DNA of 64,000 nt from the NCBI GenBank assembly GCA_025677815.1, contig JAIXMP010000022.1, forward strand, positions 719,879 to 783,878, given 5' to 3'. Source of the DNA: Phascolomyces articulosus (Eukaryota; Mucoromycota; Mucoromycetes; Mucorales; Lichtheimiaceae). Each line of letters starts with the position of its first letter. The stretch's first letter is position 1. Below the pieces are notes generated by a model. It worked only from the letters and a program-made list of their open reading frames with translations. It made no database searches and was not told the DNA's origin. Below are positions 50,082-64,000 of the stretch, in pieces. The position numbers and the translations under genes were made by a program.

Positions 50082-52158
50082 ATGAAAACGATCTCTCCCA
50101 CTGAAGTCGCCAAGCATACATCCAAGCAAGATGTTTGGGTGATTATTCATGGCAAAGTCTATGATTTAACAAAGTTTCTTCCAGAACATCCTGGTGGTCA
50201 AAAGATTATTATGAAGGTATGCCCTTTTTTTTTTGTTTTGATTGTTATCAACTATTTGTTGAAGTTTCTACCCATATGCGAGATGCGTGAGAGAATATGC
50301 AATCACAACAAGAGATTACTCACACGTTTCCTCTTTACTCTTGATAGTATGCTGGTAAAGATGCTACTAAAGCGTTTGAACCTATTCATCCCCCAGATAT
50401 CATCGATCGTTTCTTATCTCCTGAAGTTTGTTTGGGTCAAGTAGATGCTTCTGCTTTGGCTACTGTCAAGACTGTCGAAACGGAAGAAGAAAAGAAATTA
50501 CGTATTGCTCGTGAAAACAAACCTCGTTTAGATGAGATGTATAATTCTTTCGACTTTGAATGTAAGTTTATTTGAAAATATGGGAAAAGGGAAAATATAG
50601 AAAGATGAGGAGATTCATTATGATCTGGGTTTATCATTTAAAATTACGCATGATAAATATAAAAATATATAACTGATGATATTATTATTATATATTTATT
50701 ATAGCGGTCGCAAAGAATGTACTTCCTGCTGATGCATGGGCCTATTATTCATCTGGATCTGATGATGAAATCACTATGCGTGAGAACCATAACGCCTTTC
50801 ATCGTATCTGGCTTCGTCCCCGTGTCATGGTGGATGTGGCAAAAATTGACATGAGCACTCATATGTTGGGCACCAAGGTTGCTATACCCCTTTATATCAC
50901 TGCTACTGCATTGGGTAAATTAGGTCACCCTGATGGTGAAAAGGTTTTGACGCGTGCTGCTGCCAAACGTAACGTGATCCAAATGATTCCTACTTTAGCT
51001 TCTTGTTCGTTTGATGAAATTGTCGATACGTGTGCTGATAACCAAACTCAATGGTTGCAACTTTATGTCAACTCGGATCGTGCGGTTACTAAAAAATTTG
51101 TTGAACATGCTGAAAAGAGAGGCATCAAGGGATTGTTCATTACAGCCGATGCTCCTCAACTCGGTAAGTTCAAACTTTATGCTACCTTTTTTATTTTCGG
51201 AGAATATTTTTTATAATGTAAATTTTTGAAGCGAAATGCTCCGTTTTATTAACGTTTGTGTGTGTGTGTGTGTGTGTGAGAAAATTTAGGTCGTCGTGAA
51301 AAGGATATGCGTCAAAAGTATTCTCAAGATGCTCCTGATGAAATGGATAATGAAACTGTTCAACGTGATGAAGGTGCTGCTAGAGCTATTAGTTCTTTCA
51401 TTGATCCTTCTTTGAATTGGAAGGATGTTGCCTGGTTCAAGTCTATTACCAAGATGCCTATTATCATTAAGGGCGTCCAGGTAAAATACATACTTTTTTA
51501 TGGGTTTATATATATAGGATGGAGATCTCTAATTTGAACTTATTATATATATATATATATACAGAGTGCTGAAGATGCAGTGATCGCATGGAAGCTTGGA
51601 TGTGCTGGTGTCGTTTTATCTAACCATGGTGGTCGTCAACTTGATTTTGCTCCCTCTGCTGTTGAAATTTTACCTGAAGTCATAGATGCTTTGAAGCGTG
51701 AAGGTTGTGACCCCAAGAAGGACTTTGATGTATACATTGATGGTGGTATTCGACGTGGTAGTGATATTTTCAAGGCTGTTGCCCTTGGTGCCAAGGGTGT
51801 TGGTATTGGGAGACCATTTTTGTTTGCCATGTCCGGTTATGGTGATAAGGGTGTTGAACGCCTTATTGAATTATACCAGGTAATTAATTATACGTTGGGG
51901 GGGGAGTGTCATTATATAATTGGATTTATATCTCTTTTTATATCAATGGCATTAACATCTTTTTGGATTGGATGGTTATTATAGAATGAATTGGAAATGT
52001 GTATGCGTTTGATGGGTGCCCCTACAATTGCTGATATTAAACCTGAAATGGTGGATATTCGTAACTTGAAGGATCACTTTGTTTCCAACCCTACTGATTA
52101 TCTTGCCAAGGGCGCATACGAGAAGATGATTCCTCGTGGCAACTTGTCCAAGTTGTAA
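50082..52158 (+). CDS. Flavocytochrome b2-type L-lactate dehydrogenase
   Basis: Oxidises L-lactate to pyruvate with FMN and passes electrons through a fused cytochrome b5 domain to cytochrome c (yeast Cyb2). Seven exons join in frame. The heme domain is at the N-terminus (VWVIIHGKVYDLTKFLPEHPGG, cited by residues 18-39; axial His in HPGG, the second in IHPPD). The FMN domain follows: AWAYYSSGSDDEITMREN, PLYITATALGKLGHPDGE, LQLYVNSDRA, IKGLFITADAPQLGRRE, PIIIKGVQ (Lys), LSNHGGRQLDFAPS (catalytic His and Arg), and DVYIDGGIRRGSDIFKA. All catalytic residues of the family are visible. There is no mitochondrial presequence: residue 1 starts directly at the heme domain (see findings). A glycolate- or mandelate-type substrate cannot be excluded. 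Confidence 0.9.
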
Positions 52159-53070
52159 ATTTTTCATTTTTTTGATGATAGTTACAGTGTTTTTTTTCTT
52201 TAGATTCCCAAATGATAATCTGTATACTCTCTATTTTGTACATTATCTTCTTTTTCTCTTTATAAATATAATAATAATTTAAAAACAACCATCTTTAAAA
52301 AACAACCTACGTTTGGTTACTAATTTCATTTTTGGTAATACTTACTACCATATACTTTATTATATAAGTCCCATCATCTGGTTGGTGATGTATCTCTTTT
52401 GTCTTATTACTTGTTTGTTTCTTTTAAGACTGTACTATGCAAAAATCTGTTTTCTGGATCTAGCCAATCAAATGTCTCACGGGTAGTTCGGCGTCTACTT
52501 TTGGCTGAAAGAACTTCCACTCTATAATGGAACCTGCATCCTTTCAAGAAAAGAAAGGGTGGCTGATTAAAGTCGGATAATAGATACAAACTTTTTTTTA
52601 TTGTTAAAATCAACTCTAATGGTTAAAACCATGATCTTATTAAAAACAATTAAACATAATAAAATGATAATAATGATAATAATTATAATAAATCAAGAAA
52701 AAGGTATTAATAATATTTGTGATACCTGGAATTTAAGAAACAAAAAAAGGTACACACCAAACCCAAAGATAGAAAAATCAATTATTTTCAAAATGACACC
52801 AAACAATAATAAATAAATTGGAATTGAGTGATTTTGATGAATATGATGATGATGAATAGGTTTGAAATAAGTTACTTGAATGGATTTTATGGTCTTGTTT
52901 TTTTCAATCGCCGCAAAGTTACCAATACTAAACTACTTCCCTTTTTTTTGTGCTTTCCACTCATTCTTTTTTCTTCTTTCAACTTTTCAAACTTCTCGAA
53001 ATACCCCACCTTCTCTCCACTCTTTTTTCTTTCTTTTCCTTCTTTCTTCTTCCCTATTAAAACTCCTGTA
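52159..53070. promoter_or_regulatory. Promoter and pyrimidine-rich leader of the forkhead gene
   Basis: AT-rich up to 52830, then strongly CT-rich (52930-53065) right before the start at 53071. The frame is open upstream to 52828, but the added residues (Phe/Leu/Ser from CT-rich DNA) look like translated leader. Confidence 0.4.
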
Positions 53071-55765
<2,695 letters not shown>

Positions 55766-56094
55766 TCTTCCTCTTCTTTTGCCTCCCCTCTCCCCCATTT
55801 TTTATATCATATTTCGTTTTTGTGTGCTTTTACTTTTACTAAAAAAAAAATTGAATTGCATATTGTTATAGTTTAATCTCATTATTATTATATATATATA
55901 TATACTCAACATAAGCAAAAAAAATTCAATATCCCTTGTTGTCTTTTATTTGGTACTTTTAACTGTAACGCAACATTTAGGTTATTGCAAAATGAGTGTA
56001 CGGATACAAAAGCAGCGAAGTATAGAAGTGAAATGTATATATGTATTATTCTATAGTATATTAAAGATTTTATTACTAGGAAGAGTTATTTATT
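55766..56094. other. Convergent intergenic region
   Basis: About 330 bp between the 3' ends of the forkhead gene and the RINT1/Tip20-type gene. AT-rich with a (TA)n run at 55890-55905. No gene seen. Confidence 0.5.
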
Positions 56095-58547
56095 TTATAC
56101 TAATGATGATACTGATGAATCGATAGACCCTATCGTTGTCCTTAATCTAATAAAAAAAGAGAGAAATAAGTCTTTTTGTAGTAGTCCCAGTAGTGTATCA
56201 TAAAAAAAAACCAAGTAACCACTTACTTTCGCATATAATTTTCAGGTTTAGATACCCATAATCGACCCAATTTCCATAACCCTGCCTTGAGATCTCTTTC
56301 TAATCTTTTTAATTCTTGTGTATTCAATCGATTCGGTGCCACGACATTACGTATATGCCATTCTTCAATTTCACCTGACAATCGACGATACATGCCCACA
56401 AAATCCGCCTGCGGTAAATCGGAGGAGAGATAATTACAACAGAGACGCAAGGTTTGTAAAGGCTGATATAATTCTCCAGATAACTCATCTTCTTGTTCAC
56501 GGCCCTCTTCTTCATCCTCTTGTTTTTTATTCAACTGCCAACTAATCACATAAGGTCGTGCATCAGAAGCCCATTCTTTCATCATGACGCGAATCATAAT
56601 CTCTTCTGCTCGTTTATTCAATTGCTCAAATCCATCTTTGGTAACTGCGAGGAATGTTTTATCATAGGGCTCGGGAACCTTTAAAAATGCCAAACTTGGA
56701 TCTTTTTCTTTTTTAGATGCAATGAGGGTTTCCAAGGTCTCCATTTGATTTCTTATTTGGAATTGCAGCTCGAGAAAATGCTAATAACAGATGAAATGGA
56801 TGTGAATGGTTAGTTATCTGTCCCTTTAAAAATAAATAAATAAAAATAACTTCTCTCTCTCTTTATATATACTTACATCATCCACTGCACATTCATCAAT
56901 TGCATTGCATATAGTGCGTGCACTTGCCCACCATCGGCATAATCGTTTTAAAGCTACTGTGGCGCCACCATAATCTGCCGAACTCATTACGCCTACAACA
57001 GCATCTGGAAGTGTACCAGGAACAGGCACGGATCGAATCAAATTAAGTGTTTCAAACGAGTCCAACGCAGAGGTTAGCCGATTTTGGAATTGATTTAATA
57101 AACAAAGTTGAATCTCTAAAAAGAAATCAAGTTTTTGATCTAATCGTGGAATCGATTTATAGGTTTCTAATTGGGGAAAGAAATCATATTTTAGAATTAT
57201 TATATGCTCTTCTCGTTTTATATATTCATACAAACAAACCACCCATCCTCCTTTTGCTCCTCTTTCCCCCTCCCTCCAGCTTTTTTTCTTTTTCTCTCAC
57301 CTGTTACACTATTAAATAAATTAATCAATTTAACAGCTATTCGAGTGGGTTTAGATCCAATATTGCTTCCTTTGATGTTTTCTTGGTCTTCTTCAATAGG
57401 TTCATAAGCATGACTATCCATTGCAATTTCATCATATCGTGCTTGTCCAACTGAATAAAAAAAAAACTTGTCAACAAATTCAAAGAGCAGAGTAATCTTT
57501 ATATATATTAAAAAAAGAGATGCTCACATTTCTTTTCTGCCATAAACCATGTATTATAAGTTTCTGGATCATCCAACATAATAGCAGCAATACTACCCCC
57601 GTCATAAGCGAAATCCTCCCGTAATGCTTTATCGAAATCAAGTGCTTCATGTATTGTATGACTTAACCATTGAGGTCGCTTTTGTAGTTTGGGCATACTA
57701 TGTTTCAGTTTTCTAGCTACGTTCTTTAATAATTCATCAATAAATAGATCTTTGGCAGAAAACTCATTGCCAAGGCTGTCTGTGATCAATGGTTGGATGG
57801 TGGTCACCAAGAAAGGGATATGAGTGGATATCGTCGTTTTAACATGTGTAAAATACCATTCTGGCTAAAAATCATGAAATGTGTACATTATTTAGTTAAA
57901 TGCAAAAAGAAAAAGACCTGTCAGATATTTGAACAATATTATATCCATAAATATATAAATACCTTATCCAGTCGATTAGTTGGTTTTGAACTTTCAAAAT
58001 GAAATCGAAATCGTAAAGAAAGTGCATCTAGCATGATGGTAATGGGTACAGGGGTATCTGATGGTTCTGTATCCGGCCTAAATGAAAGTGATTCCCAGAA
58101 TAATGAGAAAATGATATATGCATAAGAGGAAGAGATATTGAGAGACAGGTATTTATAAATTACCGTTTGAGTAATGCAAGATTTCGAAATTGCTTTTCAA
58201 ATTTATCAAGTTTTGTCCGTACTTCAAGCCCATAAGGTGGTTTGATAGGTACCGGCCAACCAAGTTCATCAAGACATACTTTGAATTTCCTGTTAAAAAA
58301 ATGCTATCGATCAGTATTCCATCGTTTTAGTTTATATAGAAATAAAAAGGCAAGTATTCTTTCATCCCATACTTTGACAAAACATTTTTCAGATCGTCAT
58401 ATAATAATAAAGCACGTTTATGCAAATCTTGTGCAAGATCATCGCTGCCTAAAGATTTTGATCCAAATAACTGTGAAAACTTGACAATTTGCTGGTATGG
58501 CTTGATTGCCTTTTCCGGATCCTCTTCCACATAGTGCATTGCTTGTT

Positions 58548-58583
<36 letters not shown>

Positions 58584-59183
58584 GCATATTTCATATGGTT
58601 GCGAGTCGAAACAAGGTTATTATTATTTCGAATAGTAGATTTTTATCCCAAAAATCGTATTTATTAATTACCGAAGATCAGAAGCAATAAGGATCGTCTT
58701 GATATACATTTTCGCCTTATTAAGACGCGTGATTTTTTGTTCAACACTGTTCAGTTGTTGTAATAGAATCGTATTAGGACCACCATTCGTGAGTTGTGTA
58801 TGCAACGCTTCAAGTTGATCTTTTGTTGTTGCTAATTCCGAATGAACTTGACTAAGTTGCGATTGTTGACTATTGGCTGTTGATAATATGGTAGAGAGTG
58901 TCTTTTGAGCATTTTCTTTGGATTCTTTAAGCTATAGAGTTATAAATATTACTTTTTTTTTTAGTTTTCGTTGTCTCTATGAAATAATAGTGATAATAAA
59001 TAATAATAATAATATAGAAAGATAAACCTCTTGATCGAGTTGGGTTTGATGATGTCGTTTTTTTGCAAGTAATTCTTTCAATCTATCAGTATCTAGATCT
59101 GCCGACGTTTGAAACGTAGTGTTGAGAAAAGAAGTTATAGAACTATTGGGTTTGCCGTCAATGCTCATTTCATTTATATTCAT
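56095..59183 (-). CDS. RINT1/Tip20-family vesicle-tethering subunit
   Basis: Member of the RINT-1/TIP-1 family, part of the Dsl1/NRZ complex that tethers COPI vesicles at the ER. The start at 59183 gives MNINEMSIDGKPN. A heptad-rich N-terminal part (LKESKENAQKTLSTILST, LKELLAKKRHHQTQLDQE) fits the coiled-coil through which the complex assembles. It is followed by KQAMHYVEEDPEKAIKPYQQ and the family domain: RFRFHFESSKPTNRLDKPEW (Tip20 Asp-Lys-Pro-Glu-Trp core), TTIQPLITDSLG, PTRIAVKLINLFNSVT, QLCLLNQFQNRL, YVISWQLNKKQ and LRLCCNYLSSDLPQADFVG. A first stop lies at 56223, but a perfect GTAAGT donor precedes it. Splicing to an acceptor at about 56147 adds LRTTIGSIDSSVSSLV and a stop at 56095, which I prefer. 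At least seven introns; one contains a long (TA)n run (58553-58580). Confidence 0.82.
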
Positions 59184-59367
59184 CTGTTCGAAAGGGAAAA
59201 AAATGCGGGGGACCTGAGTTGTTCACAGTTAACTCGTGGTGCTTTTTCTTTTGCCAGCTGTTCCTAACGATATATTTTTAAAGTCGAGCTTGTCTTACTA
59301 CAAAAACAAGGTTTTTTTTTGATTTGTTGTTCCACTCTTTCGATCAATTAAAAAATCCCGTATCATT
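59184..59367. promoter_or_regulatory. Divergent promoter shared by RINT1/Tip20 and SRP68 genes
   Basis: Only 184 bp lie between the two opposing start codons. Both products act at the ER, so shared control is plausible. No known factor site was identified. Confidence 0.5.
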
Positions 59368-61738
59368 ATGGACGTCGACACACCGGCCATTAAGCTTGAT
59401 GGTAACGATGGAATCCAAATAATCAAAAAAGTAATCTCGAAATAGAAGCACTACCCATAGTAACACTTATTTCTTTATTTTTTTTTTATAAAGTTTTAGA
59501 GTTGGTGAACGACTCGCGAATGACATATGGCTTGCGCCATCAAGACTTCCAACGTTATCGGTAAAAAAAGATATATAGAAACAATAGATAGATAATCGCG
59601 TGTTTGTTATTCTGACATGATAGGTTATATAAAAAAAAACATATAGTAAACACTGTACACATCGCGTTCAACGACTTCGACAAATTCTCCATCTGACGAA
59701 ACCAAACAACAAAAAGACGAACCAACAAAAGGAATTACCTGAAAAGATCACAGATGCACGATACCTTCACCTTTTTGTTTTTGAAGTGGAACGTGCTTGG
59801 GCTTATGCTATGGACTTGAACCAAGAACTTTCTGCCGATTCGCGCAAGAGACACCATACCCGAAAGAAATTGAAGCGTGCTACTCACCATGCCGAAGCTC
59901 TTTATCAATTATGTGAACAGCAAGATGTAGAAGATCGATCAAAGTTAGAAGTTAAAGTAAGGACCGGATAGGGAGATGAAGGGATCAGTTTTTTTCAGTA
60001 TAGAGGATGTGATGTCTGGATATATACAGGTTTTACTTATTAAAAAACACATTTGGATCTTAGGCCTATGCAGCAGCTATGCGAGGTCATTTGTATTTCG
60101 AGTTACAACAATGGCAGAATGCTTTGAATCAATTTGTTGCCGCTCGGTAAAAATAATGAATTCATGAGATAAACGTGGAGGAGGAGGGTTATTTTTATTA
60201 TTATTAGGAGAGGAAAGTTATTAATTGTGAGTTTTTTTCTTTTTCAACAGAACGATTTATGAACATTTCGCAAGTCTCAGCACAACTACGCAACATGAAG
60301 CACTTTGCTATTCAGCTATTGATGATATTGATCCCAGTATACGTATTTGCGCTTATAACCTTCGATTGAACGAAACTTCGATGGCAAACAACGTTGATGA
60401 ACTTGTCAAATCATTAAAGAAATCGGATGCTGCTGGTGAAAACATTACTTCACTTGAACAGCAACTGTCCAAGATTAGCGAACAAGGTGCACAAAGCCAT
60501 GCTGAATCACTTTCTGAAGTGAATTGGCGCAGCAGACAAGCTACCATTAAAAGTGACAAGGTGGCAAAGGGAATTTCAAAAGCCCAGGAAACGACAAAAT
60601 CTACCCAATTGGATGGTACCGATGATGCTGCTATTTCGTTTGATCGTGTGTTGGCAAGCTGGGCTGATGCTGAAAAATTGGTCAAAAAGGCTTTGAAAGA
60701 AGACAAAGAAGCGACAGCCAAGGTGGCATCTTCCAAGTCAGCCAAATCTACAGAAGAACTTCAATTTATTCAATCGTATGTGTCCTATAACTTGTATGCT
60801 CACTCTATTCAACGCAATGTGCAATTGGTTACACAAGGTGATAATAATACACAACGTAAACCTCAAGAAAATGTTCGATTGCATGATGATATTTTGAAGG
60901 TATATATACAGATAATGGCCTTATTTATGGAGAGGAAAATTTATAATGGAATTTGAAAATAGTGTTTTGGTTTCTAATGGTTTTTTTTTTTTTTTTTACT
61001 GTTGATTGGAATAGCATTTGGAATCAATACGGGAATTATTAACATTGGAAGAGCAGGACGGTCAGCTTGATTGGGAACTGAATGTTTTAACCCATTATTA
61101 TCGTGCCTGCAGATGTTTGCATGTTGCTGAGTCATACGCAAGTCTCAATCGAATTCCTGAAGCAGTTGCTCTTTATCGTTTAGCTCAAACATACATTGCA
61201 CAGGCCAAGCAATTACTTCATCAAGGTGAAGGTTTTGCTAATGACTCTGTATTGACAGTATCTGAAAATGATCTTGTGACGTTAGAACAAGCACTTCGAA
61301 ACAAAGCTTGGAAAACACAAGCTTCTTGGTACTTGAAGCATGGTGGCAGCACTGCTGAACATGATCTTCAAGCTCAAATGGAACAATTGAATTTGGATGA
61401 CATGAAAGTAAGGACTCAAAAAATTAAGAAAGAAAAGAAAACGAAGTATTGGATGGGTGATGACGAGCATTTCCAATTTATAACGGAATCTCATTATGTT
61501 TATATTTATTTTTTTATTCTAGATTCCTTTATTGGAACAACTTGATGTGTACCCATCCACATTGTCAGCAGAAGCTCCCAACTTGGTCGAATTCCCCCCA
61601 CGAATCGAACCTGCTGTTGGCAAACCTTTCTTCTTTGATTTAGCTGCTAATCACATTCAATATCCTGATGCATTATCTGAACATTCAGACAAACCATCTG
61701 GTTTATTTTCAAAATTCTTTGGTTTCGGTGGAAAATAA
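59368..61738 (+). CDS. SRP68: Signal recognition particle subunit SRP68
   Basis: Subunit of the signal recognition particle; with SRP72 it binds SRP RNA and helps target nascent secretory proteins to the ER. The start at 59368 (MDVDTPAIKLD) splices to VLELVNDSRMTYGLRHQDFQ and RYRKHCTHRVQRLRQILHLT, the conserved N-terminal RNA-binding TPR-like region (Arg-rich, HQDFQRYR). Next come LHLFVFEVERAWAYAMDLNQ, RHHTRKKLKRATHHAEALYQ, AYAAAMRGHLYFELQQW and FVAARTIYEHFASL. Later segments include DPSIRICAYNL, DWELNVLTHYYRACRCLHVA and the C-terminal SRP72-binding motif region FFFDLAANHIQYP. About seven exons. Length, motif order and Arg/Lys content match the family. Confidence 0.93.
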
Positions 61739-62304
61739 ATATAAAAATGATAATAAAAGTATTATAAATATACGTATGCATTTTGCTATTTCCTGGTTTA
61801 TAAAATATGACCCTTGTTTATTTTTTATTTCAATTGTTGACAACTAATAATTCAAATGCTTATTTTATACACAATGAATATATAGCATGATATGGTTTAT
61901 TTGGGGATTGACAGCTACGGTGATGTTGGGTATTTCAACTGACTTTTCATTAAGCCAATTGCTCTTTATACCTCTTACTACAAACTATTAAACAAAAATA
62001 TTACTAGTTGTTGTATCAATAAGATCAAATAAATAAAAGATATAATCAAGAGACGAGATATGTCAACGAGACCCAAGAATAATTCAGTGAAGTTTTATTA
62101 CGATTCAAAAATAATCTCTCTATTTATACTAAATTGCTCATTATGGATGGACTGCCACTACGTGTGTATTACGGTATCATATTTCTTATGGACCACATCA
62201 TTTAAATTACGTATGCTATAAGACTGTGTGAATAACGGATGTTATAGAACGTGTGAACGATGACGGTGGGAATCAAGAAGTAAATTTCGCGTTTGCATAA
62301 TGAA
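61739..62304. other. 3' flank of SRP68 and a diverged LTR-like copy
   Basis: From about 62035 to 62300 the sequence is a diverged copy of the LTR-like unit next to it: AGACGAGATATGTCAACGAGACC, here noted by position 62052-62074, then AATAATCTCTCTATTTATA and GCTCATTATGGATGGACTGCC. The first 300 bp is AT-rich with no gene. Confidence 0.6.
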
Positions 62305-63991
62305 TGTTGTATCAGAGAGAAATCAATCAATAAAAAGAATAAAAGGAGACGAGATAAGTCAACGAGACCTGAAAATAATGAACTGAAGTTTATTAAGATA
62401 AAAAATAATCTCTCTATTTATAAGAAAGTGCTCATCATGGATGGACTATCACAACTTGCACATTATGGTGTAATATTAGAATATAGATTGCATCATTTGG
62501 ATTGCGTGTTATGAGGATAGTATATTTAAGTAGACCATGAATGATATCATTAGAAGGATTGCGTGATCCAGCATAATTAACAATATGTGAGAGAGGATGG
62601 TACAATACTGTGTGTAACATAAGTAATTATCCTAATAGAATTACTGCACAAGTGAGATATAGGGTGAATGACAGTAATAGTAATAATAATAATGAAGAAT
62701 TATTATTTATTGTGAAGCCACTGTATGTTGGATGCAATACAGATCATAAATAATCAGGGGGGATAATCCTTTCTTAAAATCCCTTAATAATTTTATTTCT
62801 ATGGCATCACTGTTGTATATATAGAATAATTGAAGATAGAGACAGATTAAGAATATAAAAAGATGAGAATAAGATAGATAGAAGTCAAGTAAGAATCAAA
62901 GTATGTTTTTATATATATCAAATATAAGATAAAAGATATAAGTATTCTATATTACAATAATAGTTTATATTTATATGATTTAGTATCTTTTGTGATGAAC
63001 CACAACAGTAGTTCTACTATTATGTCCATACATTCATTGGTTAAATATCATTCTCATATATATGATATAACCATTAACATACTATACCAAGTTAAATTCT
63101 TATTACTAATAAACATAATATAAGAATACTATATAAAGAAATAAATAGTAAAGAAGTATAGACATCAGAGAAGATTAGTATACCAGTCTATAACTTAACT
63201 AAATATACACATATGATCACATGTAATTTAAGAAGTAAGAGATCCTCCATCTCAGCTTATTGAATATAGATTATTAATCATAATTAACTGGACATCATCT
63301 CCATAGATAATAGAATTATATATAAAGACCAATATTTTTAAATAATAAAAGATTCTCAACTATATTCTTTAGTCCTACTTTTATATATTTTATTTTTTTT
63401 TATTCATCTTATTGTTATTATTACCTACTTGGTAACAAGATAGGTCAAAGCCCTGGACTTAGGCAGGACTACTGAGTTGTACAAAGTTGGTTCAGCAGTA
63501 TAAAAGGACTACTAAGCTAGAAATAATAAAATTTAACCTCTTTTTCTACTATATCTGTTGTATCTAATATACAATGGCTTCATAATAAATAATAATTCTT
63601 TATTATTATTATTATTATTATTATTATTTACTCTATATCTCACTTGTGCAGTGATTCTATTTGGATGATTACTTATATTATATACAGTATTATACTATCC
63701 TCTCTCACATATTGTTAATTATACTGGATCATATAATCCTTCTAATAATATCATTCATGGTCTACTTAAATATACTATCCTCATAATATATAATCCAAAT
63801 AATGCAATCTATATTTTAATATTATACCATAATGTACAAGTTATGATAGTCTATTTATGATAAGCACTTTCTTATAAATAGAGAAATTATTTTTTATCTT
63901 AATAAACTTTAGTTTTGATATTTTCAGGTCTCATTAACTTATCTTATCTCCTTTTATTCTTTTTATTAATTAATTTCTCTCTGATACAATA
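62305..63991. mobile_element. Inverted LTR-like repeat pair with AT-rich spacer
   Basis: A 440-bp arm (62305-62744) recurs inverted at 63555-63991. Both begin T-[GA]-TTGTATCAGAGAGAAAT and share AATAAAAAGAATAAAAGGAG, TAATATTAGAATATAGATTG-like and TAATTAACAATATGTGAGAG tracts. They differ almost only by G or C in the left arm becoming A or T in the right arm. The 800-bp spacer (62745-63554) is extremely AT-rich and has no gene. The unit begins with TGTTG and has TATA-like and AATAAA sequences, as LTRs do, but no retroelement gene is in the window. Confidence 0.7.
63599..63628. repeat. (TTA)n microsatellite in right LTR-like arm
   Basis: About ten TTA triplets interrupt the right arm; the left arm has a shorter, interrupted (TAA)n tract at 62676-62692. 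Confidence 0.8.
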
Positions 63992-64000
63992 TGTCATATT

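Noticed and set aside
52828..53070. In-frame N-terminal extension of the forkhead protein
   Set aside because: The extra residues come from CT-rich leader-like DNA and lack any targeting or domain character.

Overview
The window is nuclear DNA from a filamentous fungus, most likely a Mucoromycota (Mucorales-type) species. The signs are AT-rich intergenic DNA full of poly-A/T and (TA)n tracts, many short GT-AG introns of about 50-110 bp with GTAAGT-like donors, Asn/Gln/Ser/Thr-rich low-complexity stretches in regulatory proteins, and a relic resembling the Fanzor proteins of this lineage. No ribosomal RNA, tRNA, CRISPR array or bacterial operon was seen. All gene models come from reading conserved protein sequence across introns by eye; exon borders are stated where they were worked out.

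Layout. 1-13 kb: a rhomboid protease cut by the left edge, Cu/Zn superoxide dismutase (SOD1), a histidine-acid-phosphatase/MINPP-like enzyme (-), an endonuclease/exonuclease/phosphatase-fold protein with a C-terminal membrane segment (-), an acid-lipase/steryl-ester-hydrolase-like membrane protein and a TMEM135-like membrane protein. 13-35 kb: a single-finger C2H2 protein, cytosolic Hsp70 (-), coatomer alpha subunit (-), a 34-codon two-exon zinc-knuckle microprotein (-), an F-box-like protein (-), a conserved protein of unknown function with an ATP-grasp-like motif, and a Rab11/Ypt31-type GTPase (-). 35-40 kb: gene-poor and repeat-rich, with an inverted/direct mosaic repeat shared with 15.3-15.7 kb and a 1.9-kb terminal-inverted-repeat (TIR) element. 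40.9-42.9 kb: a Psr/SCP-type CTD-like phosphatase. 43-50 kb: gene-poor, with several gene relics including a degenerate Fanzor-like (eukaryotic TnpB-like) gene. 50-61.7 kb: flavocytochrome b2-type lactate dehydrogenase, an FHA plus forkhead transcription factor, a RINT1/Tip20-type tethering subunit (-) and SRP68 (+), the last two sharing a 184-bp divergent promoter. 61.7-64 kb: very AT-rich DNA with three copies of an LTR-like sequence, two of them inverted, the right arm differing from the left mainly by C-to-T and G-to-A changes.

Functionally, several housekeeping genes serve the early secretory pathway and membrane traffic (SRP68, RINT1/Tip20, coatomer alpha, Rab11) and lipid or membrane metabolism (lipase, TMEM135-like, rhomboid). 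There is no operon-like organisation. The most unusual content is in the accessory tracts: the TIR element with a three-exon relic gene ending in a domain vaguely like serine recombinases, the Fanzor-like pseudogene, and the transition-biased inverted LTR-like pair, which together suggest a graveyard of mobile elements.
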